This document shows positions 7,124-13,110 of a stretch of 13,110 bases of DNA, in pieces. The stretch's first letter is position 1. Each line of letters starts with the position of its first letter. The translations under genes and the position numbers were made by a program. The notes beneath the pieces were generated by a model. That model was not told the origin of the DNA and searched no databases. It saw only the letters and a program-made list of their open reading frames with translations. The DNA is taken from positions 1 through 13,110 of the forward strand of contig SKTJ01000080.1 of the NCBI GenBank assembly GCA_007122565.1. Direction: 5' to 3'. This DNA is from Syntrophomonadaceae bacterium. Lineage in GTDB: Bacteria > Bacillota > Dethiobacteria > DTU022 > UBA8154.

Positions 7124-7194
7124 CCATTTTCATACTTTCACAGTCTATAAAGAGATGGAACTATCGGTTGAGGTGTCTAAAGTATGAAAAATGG
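7124..7194 (+). promoter_or_regulatory. Inverted repeat covering the start codon of the DUF1287 gene
   Basis: CCATTTTCATACTTT (7124-7138) is complementary to 7179-7194, giving 15 pairs with one bulged A (7187). The right arm contains ATG 7184 and the next three codons. The ribosome binding site GAGGTG (7170-7175) falls in the 40-nt loop. If transcription starts upstream of 7124, the mRNA could hide its own start codon. A DNA operator is the alternative reading. Confidence 0.5.
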
Positions 7195-7897
7195 AAAGCT
7201 TAAACCTGTAATAATTTTGGTAGCAATCACTATTATCATTGTCCTGTTAGGGGGGAAAATCTACGGTGACCTGCGTCAGATCAGCTACCATTACAGCTTG
7301 CCTGTTCCTGAGGTCATACCAAGGATTGTGCTGGGTATCAGTGAATATTCCCCCGTAGAGGAGATCCCGGAAGAAGATCTGACGACCCCCGATCTTATCT
7401 TACTGGGGGCGCGCCGGGAGGTTCACAACGCAACGCGCTATGACGCATCTTACGTAGCCATGAGTTACCCCGGCGGGGATGTTTCTCCCGATTACGGAGC
7501 TTGCACCGATGTCGTGGTTCGTGCTTTTCGTAACGCCGGCATTGACCTGCAGCAATTGATCCACAAGGATATGCAGGATAATTTTAACATTTATCCGCAG
7601 AATTGGGCATTAAACGGCCCCGACTCGAATATCGACCACCGGCGTGTCCCCAATCAGGTACGCTTTTTCGAACGTTATGGTACAGCATTGCCACTGGAGG
7701 TGGAAGATAATCTGGACCAGTGGCAGTGGGGGGACGTAGTTTACTGGCGTTTTGCCGATGGGCGTGATCACTGCGGTATTATCAGTGACCGCACACGCAG
7801 GGATGGTGTGCCCCTTGTTATACATAATGCCGGTATCACAAAAGAAGAAGATTGTCTGCTGCGCTGGGAGATCACCGGGCATTTCCGTTATCCCTAG
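7184..7897 (+). CDS. Membrane-anchored DUF1287 (YijF-like) protein, NlpC/P60-like fold inferred
   Basis: Function is not established for this family. The 237-residue protein starts with a short basic segment and one hydrophobic helix (about 8-27) that should act as signal anchor, leaving the rest outside the membrane. The family core runs from about 78 to the end: YPGGDVSPDYGACTDVVVRA, GIDLQQLIHKDM, FNIYPQNW, NIDHRRVPN, QWGDVVYW, DHCGIISDR and VIHNAG. The order C107, GD, H196, H214 resembles the Cys-His-His layout of NlpC/P60 cell-wall peptidases, so a role in peptidoglycan processing is a reasonable inference, not a demonstrated one. GAGGTG lies 8 nt before the ATG. The gene is convergent with the nitrilase-like gene, with only 10 nt between stops. 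An inverted repeat spans its start codon. Confidence 0.85.
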   Translation: MKNGKLKPVIILVAITIIIVLLGGKIYGDLRQISYHYSLPVPEVIPRIVLGISEYSPVEEIPEEDLTTPDLILLGARREVHNATRYDASYVAMSYPGGDVSPDYGACTDVVVRAFRNAGIDLQQLIHKDMQDNFNIYPQNWALNGPDSNIDHRRVPNQVRFFERYGTALPLEVEDNLDQWQWGDVVYWRFADGRDHCGIISDRTRRDGVPLVIHNAGITKEEDCLLRWEITGHFRYP

Positions 7898-7907
7898 TCC
7901 TCCACCC

Positions 7908-8711
7908 CTAAAAGCTTGGCGTGGGGATGGCCTTGCCACCGGGTGTAAGTTTCTCTTTGAAATCCTGAAGGTAAGCAACCTCATCCCTGGCCCAGTAGAG
8001 GGCTTCTTTGTCCACAGCCCGCACCAGCACTTCTTCTTTCTTGTCCGAAGCGACGGAGAGGATGTCCCCCAGGGGGCTGATCAGCTTACTTTTACCACAA
8101 CTGTTGTTGCCTACCGTATTTACTCCTAAAACAAATACTGTGTTATCCAGAGCACGGGCCGGAAGCTGGATATCCCAGCGGTGGGATGCAGACATGCTCC
8201 ACACTGAAGGACAAACGATTATTTCCGCACCCTCCAGGGCGAGCAGGCGGCTCGTTTCCGGGAACTCCATCTCGTAACAAATAAGCACGCCAATCCTTCC
8301 CACCTCAGAATCAAAGGTGGGATATTCCAACACAGCCTCTTTGAAAATCTGCCGTTCTCTTCCCCAGAGCAGTCCTTTGCGTACAATACCCATAATTTCG
8401 CCTGTGCTGTCAATAATTGCCGCAGCAATATACATATCATCGTTTTCACGTTCCACGAAGGGGCAGACGATGGTAACCCCTTCCTGCTCTGCCTCTTCCC
8501 GCAGCGTGGTTACTGTCTTCCCCTCCGGTGTTTCTGCCAGGAGGGAAAATGATTCTTTTGATAAATAATATCCCGTATTCCACAATTCCGGAAAAACAAT
8601 CAAATTTGCCCCTTCCTTTATGGCCTCCCGGGCAAAGTAAATACCTCGTTTAATATTTGCATCCAAATCGTTCATGATCGGTGTCATTTGAATAGCCGCT
8701 ACCTGAAACAT
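7908..8711 (-). CDS. Carbon-nitrogen hydrolase, nitrilase superfamily
   Basis: Cytosolic amidase-type enzyme expected to hydrolyse a C-N bond in an amide or carbamoyl compound. The substrate is unknown; family members include omega-amidase, N-carbamoylputrescine amidase and other aliphatic amidases. The 267-residue length is normal. The catalytic triad is complete: E42 in VFPELWNTGY, K112 in IVRKGLLW and C145 in GVLICYEMEFPE. Further family features are RALDNTVFVLGVNTVG and SKLISPLGDIL near the C-terminus. The start is supported on the minus strand by GGGGGAG ending about 7 nt before the ATG. The gene stands alone on this strand; it converges with the DUF1287 gene and diverges from the yhaO-like gene, so context gives no substrate clue. 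Confidence 0.93.
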   Translation of the reverse strand: MFQVAAIQMTPIMNDLDANIKRGIYFAREAIKEGANLIVFPELWNTGYYLSKESFSLLAETPEGKTVTTLREEAEQEGVTIVCPFVERENDDMYIAAAIIDSTGEIMGIVRKGLLWGRERQIFKEAVLEYPTFDSEVGRIGVLICYEMEFPETSRLLALEGAEIIVCPSVWSMSASHRWDIQLPARALDNTVFVLGVNTVGNNSCGKSKLISPLGDILSVASDKKEEVLVRAVDKEALYWARDEVAYLQDFKEKLTPGGKAIPTPSF

Positions 8712-8736
8712 AAATTGCTCCCCCTGTCTGTCTATG

Positions 8737-8751
8737 ATAACGAAAAGTTAT
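8737..8751. promoter_or_regulatory. Small dyad upstream of the nitrilase gene
   Basis: ATAAC 8737-8741 and GTTAT 8747-8751 flank GAAAA, 26 bases upstream of the minus-strand start codon. On the minus strand, TATCAT (8739-8734) resembles a -10 box, but no matching -35 was found. It could be an operator or chance in AT-rich DNA. Confidence 0.2.
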
Positions 8752-9008
8752 TACGTTTCGCTATGACCTTCTTTACATCTTTTCACCATCCATGTTCAAA
8801 GATCCTTTCTGACGTTATTATTTATTGCGGGGAAAAAATAATTAACCAGATCATCGGGAGAGGATTACGTAAATTAGGGGAGAATAATAGTATAAACATG
8901 TCATTTAATAACATAAATGATAGAAACCGCCTATATACCTAAAATTACAAGTTTAATCAGCTTGTTTTTTGCCACCGTGGAATGGTAAATGGCCGCCATT
9001 GTGCTGTC

Positions 9009-9015
9009 AGGAGGG
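9009..9015 (+). promoter_or_regulatory. Ribosome binding site fixing a TTG start at 9022
   Basis: AGGAGGG ends 6 nt before TTG 9022. The in-frame ATG at 8989 lies upstream of this site and would bury it inside the coding region. TTG 9022 also places the first beta strand (QVTFLHGADLHLG) at the usual distance from the N-terminus. Confidence 0.75.
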
Positions 9016-9021
9016 TTGAGA

Positions 9022-10362
9022 TTGGAAGGACAAGTTACCTTTTTACATGGGGCTGACCTGCATTTGGGAAGCCCGTTAAGTTCCGTGGGCAGGATGTCTG
9101 CAGAACTGCGCGAAAAAATCAGGGAGGCCGGTTATACCGCTTTTCGCCGTATGATTGATGCGGCATTAAGGCATAAGGTTGAATTTGTTGTTTTGTGTGG
9201 CGACATCTACGACCAAACAGAACGTTCCGCCAGGGCAAAGGGGTTTTTTATTGAACAAATGGACAGGCTTAAGCATGCCGCGATCCCCGTATATTTGATC
9301 TATGGAAACCATGATCCCCTCGGGAAACGGCCCGCATACTTCAAATACCCGGACAACGTGCATATCCTTGCTGCGGCTGAAGTGGATATTATGGAAGTGG
9401 TGGGCAAGGATGGCAGGATCAAGGCCAGAATACTGGGCCAGTCATACAACCAACCGTGGGAAAAGGGCAAAATGCACCAATCATACACACCACCGGACCA
9501 TAACGTGGTCAACATAGCCCTGCTGCATACAGGCCTTAACCCTTCAACTATGAATTATGTTCCCTGTTCTGCCGCGGAACTGAAGAATATTTCGGGCTTT
9601 GATTATTGGGCCCTGGGGCATATTCATCAAAGGCAGGTCGTTCATTCCCAGTATCCCGTCATTGCTTTCCCCGGCAGCCCCCAGGGGCGTCATATGGGTG
9701 AGCCCGGATTGGGTGGATGTTTACTGGTAACAGCGCAGCGGGGAAAGGCAGCCACACTTCAGTTTATTCCCACGTCATCCATCGTCTGGTTGGCCCGTGA
9801 TGTGCCTGTGAAAGAAAGTGATCGCAGTGAAGATGATCTGATCGCATCAATGATCGAAACAGGAGATCAACTCCTCGCTGCAGCTGCGGCCATGTCGGGA
9901 CCTGAAATGGATTTGGCCCCAGGTGAGGCCATAGACATTGAAGGGTTTATTGTTCGCTGGAAATTTAGCGGCAGAGGGGAAATACATAATATTATTGCCA
10001 ACGATGATGAGATCGCCCCGGAACTGGTTGAAAGGATGCGCCGCGAATTGGGTGGCGGCAGCCCCTTCCTCTGGACGGAAGATGTCAGGTTTGAAACAGC
10101 TTCTCCCCTTGTTGATCTGGAAAACATTTCCGCTGAAGATGTTGTGCTTGGCACTTTACTGCAAACCTATCAGGAATTTGCAGATGATCCCGCAATGCGG
10201 GAGCAGGTTATAAAATTAATCGGTAAAAGCTGGTTTGAACAGCATGATGGTGAAGATGTGAGGGACAAAGCTTTACCCCTTAACGATGCAACTTACAACT
10301 CCTTACTAAGGAGAGCCTTACATCTGGCTGTTGAGCGTATCCTGGAAGGACGTGCTCTTTAA
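9022..10362 (+). CDS. yhaO: YhaO-like DNA repair nuclease (Mre11/SbcD-type metallophosphoesterase)
   Basis: Predicted metal-dependent DNA nuclease working with the ATPase encoded next. The protein has 446 residues from TTG 9022. The N-terminal two-metal phosphoesterase domain (about 4-235) shows every signature: D12 and H14 in GADLHLG, D61 in CGDIYDQ, N96/H97/D98 in YGNHDP, H169 in LLHTG, and H200/H202 in GHIHQ. The remaining 200 residues form a poorly conserved C-terminal region, in Mre11-type proteins the part that contacts the ATPase partner. The stop and the next start overlap by one base (TAATG), so translation is probably coupled. Similarity is closer to Bacillus YhaO than to classic SbcD, based on the partner ATPase type and the spacing of motifs as I remember them. 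A role in processing broken or blocked DNA ends is inferred from the family. Confidence 0.9.
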   Translation: MEGQVTFLHGADLHLGSPLSSVGRMSAELREKIREAGYTAFRRMIDAALRHKVEFVVLCGDIYDQTERSARAKGFFIEQMDRLKHAAIPVYLIYGNHDPLGKRPAYFKYPDNVHILAAAEVDIMEVVGKDGRIKARILGQSYNQPWEKGKMHQSYTPPDHNVVNIALLHTGLNPSTMNYVPCSAAELKNISGFDYWALGHIHQRQVVHSQYPVIAFPGSPQGRHMGEPGLGGCLLVTAQRGKAATLQFIPTSSIVWLARDVPVKESDRSEDDLIASMIETGDQLLAAAAAMSGPEMDLAPGEAIDIEGFIVRWKFSGRGEIHNIIANDDEIAPELVERMRRELGGGSPFLWTEDVRFETASPLVDLENISAEDVVLGTLLQTYQEFADDPAMREQVIKLIGKSWFEQHDGEDVRDKALPLNDATYNSLLRRALHLAVERILEGRAL

Positions 10363-13110
10363 TGTGGATCAAGCGTATATATCTCGGTGATTTTGGTATA
10401 TTTCAAAACCAAACCATGGATCAAATTGAACACGGGCTGGTTGTGGTGGGTGGTCTCAATCGTGCCGGGAAGACAACCCTCATGACTGCGCTCCGTTGTC
10501 TGGGCTATGGAATACCAAAAGGAAGCGGCATTCCCCCTGCTGCAGGGCAACATGAAATCAGAGCCGATGTGGAAAGTGGGGGCCACAGTTATAGCATTTT
10601 TGTGAACGGACACGGCAATCCCAGGGTAGCTGCAAAAGGGCAGGCACCGGAAATTATTATTGAGGAGTTATACAACAACCTGGACAGGTTTACCTATAAC
10701 CAGATTTTCACCATCAGCCTAGATGAACTGCGCCAGGTTCCGGACAATATGGACAATGGAAATCAGGAAAGAATAGCGGCCGTCTTACTTGGTGCGGGGT
10801 GGAGTGATACCTTACGGCTAATCCAATTAAAGGACAGTCTTAATAAAAAAGCATCCGATATTGGAGGGAAAAATGGGAGCATAAGTACAAAAAAATTCCA
10901 ACCCCATTATGATAAATTATGTGCCGCCCTCGAACTGCGGGATCACGCCAACGCACAGATGGACGAGTACGAGGTGAAATGCAGCAGGCTCGCAGCAGTC
11001 ACCTTCGAGTTGATCCCAGCCAGGGAAAAAAGTATTGCAACAGCAAAGAAGGAACTGCAGCGGCTTGAACTGATAAGAGACCGCCATACAAAATATCAAA
11101 CGTATAAATTAAATAAGCGGATCCTGGAAGAGCAGGATAACCGGCGCCTCCTGGAAACTTACCCCCGCGCCGGCACTCAGCAGGCGCAAAATTTAAAAGA
11201 ACAGTATGAAACGGCCCTGAGCAAAGAAAAGGCGGCGCAGGAAAACTTTTTATCACTTACGGGGCATGATGCAGGTTCAGAACTTAAAGCTAAATTGCTG
11301 GCGGCTGCCACTGCGCTGGATGCTTATACAAGCCGGGTTTCCGGCTGGGAAGCGCGCATTCAGGCGGTTCATGACAGCAGGGAAGAATTGGAGCGCAGTA
11401 ATGACGAACTAAAGGCGGATCTGAAAGAGTTATATGGTTCCCCGGCCGAAAAAGGGGATTTCACTCTCGTAACTTCCGTAAAAGCGGATCAGATGAATGA
11501 GCAGAATCTGCAGCACACTGTCAGAGTATACAATGATCTACAAAACGAATTAAAGCAGAAAGTAAGGGATCTGGCGGACCTTGAAGGAGAGCTTGGGCAA
11601 AAAACCAGCCTCGCAAAAAGTTTGCCTCACGCTGACAGGGGCCTGGCCGGGAAGGTTGCTTGGCTGATCGGGGCAGATATGCTGGCTACTGTTGCACTTA
11701 GCCTTACCCTGCCGGCAGGAGTTGCAATTACTGTTGGTTTAGCCGGCGTAGTGGCTATCCTGGCATACTTTCTCAAACGAAACAGTATCGAACAGGCAAA
11801 GGATAAAAAGTTGGCCCATCTTGAAAAAGATATTAGTGACAGGCAAACCAGAAAACAGGCGTTAATGATCCGACATGAAGAGATAAGTGCAGAGATTGAG
11901 CAAATGGATAACAGTATTACCCGCTTGAAACAGGATTACAACATTCCTGCCCCGGTGGATGTTACTTTTTTTCCGGAGTTTGTGCGGCGTATGCGTGACT
12001 TACAACGTTTATACGGTCAAATATGTGCCAAAGAAAAAAAACTGGCTGAGGCTAAGCAGGAACTTGAAAAAGACCTTTCCCCCGTATTATCAACCCTTAA
12101 ATTTTTGTCGTTGCCGGGCGGGGCGTATGACGACGTGATCGGCGCGGCGGCCACGATTTTTCGACACCTTGAAGTAAGCATCGCTTATGCAAATGGGGCA
12201 CGTGAACTGCAGCACGCTGCAAATGAAAAAGCAGCAGTGGAAGAAAATATTTTGCAGTTATTAGCAGAGGAAGATGCGTCAGCACAGGCAGCATTGACAG
12301 AGCACACTCTCTTATTTTTGCTGGAGGAATTTATCAGGCGTGGGTATAAGCATGAAGAACTCACTAAAATATGGCTGGAAAACGAGACTTTGCGGCAGGT
12401 ACTGGCATCGGATCTGGATACGGAGCGGTGGCGTCTGCTGCTGTTGGGGGAGCAGGAAAAAGAAAGCGCGGCAACTGATGATGATTTATTATCAGCCTTC
12501 GCTTCCTGGTGCGAGGCATATACATCGGTCGCAGAAATTAAAGCAAAACACCATGCAATTGAAACGGAGATCATTACACTTGAAGAAGAGCTGCAGCATT
12601 TAAGGGAGGAAAAACGGGACCTAACGAAAGTAGTAGCGGAGCTTGGATCCGATAGCAAGTTACTCGAAGCAAAAACTCAGATCAATGAAGCAAGAAATGA
12701 ACTGAGCAGTGTCCTGGAAAAATATGCAGTGCATAGAATCGCAGCCTCTATGCTGGAGCGGGTGCAGGAAAAGTTGCTGGACAAAACCAGGGATTCATTG
12801 CTTGCACCTGCCGGCGAGATTTTCAGTGTGATTACGGGTAAGAGTTACGGGAAGATTCAACCGCCGTCAGGCAAGGAGCAGGCCGCTTTTAAAGCCCGGC
12901 TCTCGGGCGGCAAAGAGCAGGCCATCCATGCTCTGAGCCGGGCCACCAGGGAGCAGCTATTTTTCTCCATACGCCTCAGCAGAATCAGGGATATTAAACC
13001 GGAACTGCCCGTAATACTGGATGATACGTTTGCGAACTATGATCCCATTCATACCCGGGAAGCGGTTAAATGCTTAACAGAATTGGCACAGACCCACCAG
13101 GTCTTCGTCT
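10362..13110 (+). CDS. yhaN: YhaN-like SMC/Rad50-type ATPase, cut by the window end
   Basis: Large ATPase partner of the YhaO-like nuclease. The first 916 codons are open and the frame runs off the window. The N-terminal half-site has Walker A GLNRAGKTT (31-39, K37), where relatives more often read NEAGKS. Long charged helices, probably coiled coil, occupy about 190-425 and 475-780. Between them lies a hydrophobic stretch at 432-471 long enough for a two-helix membrane hairpin. There is no CxxC zinc hook as in Rad50/SbcC. The C-terminal half-site has a signature-like LSRATREQL (from 858) and Walker B ILDDTFANYD, with D887 followed by D888 rather than the usual Glu; my recollection is that LDD is common in YhaN relatives. 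The start overlaps the yhaO-like stop by one base. Only the last few dozen residues should be missing, judged against the roughly 960-residue B. subtilis YhaN. Confidence 0.9.
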   Translation, partial: MWIKRIYLGDFGIFQNQTMDQIEHGLVVVGGLNRAGKTTLMTALRCLGYGIPKGSGIPPAAGQHEIRADVESGGHSYSIFVNGHGNPRVAAKGQAPEIIIEELYNNLDRFTYNQIFTISLDELRQVPDNMDNGNQERIAAVLLGAGWSDTLRLIQLKDSLNKKASDIGGKNGSISTKKFQPHYDKLCAALELRDHANAQMDEYEVKCSRLAAVTFELIPAREKSIATAKKELQRLELIRDRHTKYQTYKLNKRILEEQDNRRLLETYPRAGTQQAQNLKEQYETALSKEKAAQENFLSLTGHDAGSELKAKLLAAATALDAYTSRVSGWEARIQAVHDSREELERSNDELKADLKELYGSPAEKGDFTLVTSVKADQMNEQNLQHTVRVYNDLQNELKQKVRDLADLEGELGQKTSLAKSLPHADRGLAGKVAWLIGADMLATVALSLTLPAGVAITVGLAGVVAILAYFLKRNSIEQAKDKKLAHLEKDISDRQTRKQALMIRHEEISAEIEQMDNSITRLKQDYNIPAPVDVTFFPEFVRRMRDLQRLYGQICAKEKKLAEAKQELEKDLSPVLSTLKFLSLPGGAYDDVIGAAATIFRHLEVSIAYANGARELQHAANEKAAVEENILQLLAEEDASAQAALTEHTLLFLLEEFIRRGYKHEELTKIWLENETLRQVLASDLDTERWRLLLLGEQEKESAATDDDLLSAFASWCEAYTSVAEIKAKHHAIETEIITLEEELQHLREEKRDLTKVVAELGSDSKLLEAKTQINEARNELSSVLEKYAVHRIAASMLERVQEKLLDKTRDSLLAPAGEIFSVITGKSYGKIQPPSGKEQAAFKARLSGGKEQAIHALSRATREQLFFSIRLSRIRDIKPELPVILDDTFANYDPIHTREAVKCLTELAQTHQVFV

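Larger units (their letters stand above)
8712..9021. other. AT-rich divergent intergenic region
   Basis: This 310-base gap separates the minus-strand nitrilase gene from the plus-strand yhaO-like gene and must hold promoters for both unless they are read from elsewhere. I see no confident -35/-10 pair for either. It contains a small dyad at 8737-8751 and a weak hairpin, ACAAG 8947-8951 with CTTGT 8961-8965, followed by Ts to 8970; this resembles a very weak terminator. An open frame of 84 codons crosses the region but lacks a ribosome binding site and overlaps the nitrilase start, so I do not call it a gene. Confidence 0.6.

Noticed and set aside
8688..8942. Plus-strand open frame of 84 codons in the divergent spacer
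   Set aside because: It starts inside the nitrilase gene, has no ribosome binding site, shows low-complexity AT-rich composition and resembles no family I know.
8947..8970. Terminator in the spacer before the yhaO-like gene
   Set aside because: The stem has only five pairs with a 9-nt loop, and no plus-strand gene ends upstream of it.
12185..12658. Serine-rich minus-strand open frame opposite the YhaN-like gene
   Set aside because: The Ser/Cys-rich composition is what the reverse of a Glu/Lys/Ala-rich coiled coil gives; it is not a separate gene.
10362..13110. Anti-phage defence system built on the nuclease/ATPase pair
   Set aside because: The pair matches the known YhaO/YhaN repair-type arrangement and no defence-associated partner gene is visible; the region past 13110 is not available.

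Overview
The window looks like chromosomal DNA from a strictly or largely anaerobic, Gram-positive bacterium, most plausibly a Clostridia-class Bacillota of the Peptococcaceae/Pelotomaculum/Moorella kind. This is inferred from an oxygen-sensitive class III ribonucleotide reductase, strong AGGAGG-type ribosome binding sites, frequent GTG/TTG starts, and a YhaO/YhaN pair of the Bacillota type. No rRNA, tRNA, CRISPR array, transposase or phage gene was seen.

Layout. (1) 101-4068, plus strand: a tight three-gene cluster of a methanogen-type thymidylate synthase, the anaerobic ribonucleoside-triphosphate reductase NrdD and DNA polymerase IV (DinB). Gaps are 20 and 24 nt, and the cluster probably ends at a hairpin/T-tract at 4180-4204. 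It joins dNTP supply to a lesion-tolerant polymerase. No nrdG activase gene is adjacent. (2) 4289-6937, plus strand: a complete NitT/TauT-type ABC importer (lipoprotein binding protein, ATPase, permease) with a candidate promoter at 4216-4245; its substrate cannot be read from the sequence. (3) 6938-7183: a non-coding stretch with a tandem octamer, a perfect 18-bp inverted repeat with no T-tract, and a 15-bp inverted repeat that runs across the start codon of the next gene. (4) 7184-7897, plus strand: a membrane-anchored DUF1287 (YijF-like) protein with an NlpC/P60-like Cys/His arrangement. (5) 7908-8711, minus strand, convergent with the previous gene: a nitrilase-superfamily carbon-nitrogen hydrolase with an intact Glu-Lys-Cys triad. 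(6) 8712-9021: an AT-rich divergent intergenic region. (7) 9022 to the window end, plus strand: a YhaO-like Mre11/SbcD-type nuclease overlapping by one base a YhaN-like SMC/Rad50-type ATPase, which is cut by the window edge after 916 codons.

The most noteworthy points are the start-codon-covering inverted repeat before the DUF1287 gene, the thymidylate synthase/NrdD/Pol IV operon without an activase, the membrane hairpin that takes the place of a zinc hook in the YhaN-like ATPase, and the repeat-rich spacer at 6944-7060. I did not find a convincing wholly new multi-gene system. The gene calls are mostly recognisable families, and the less explained signals lie between genes.
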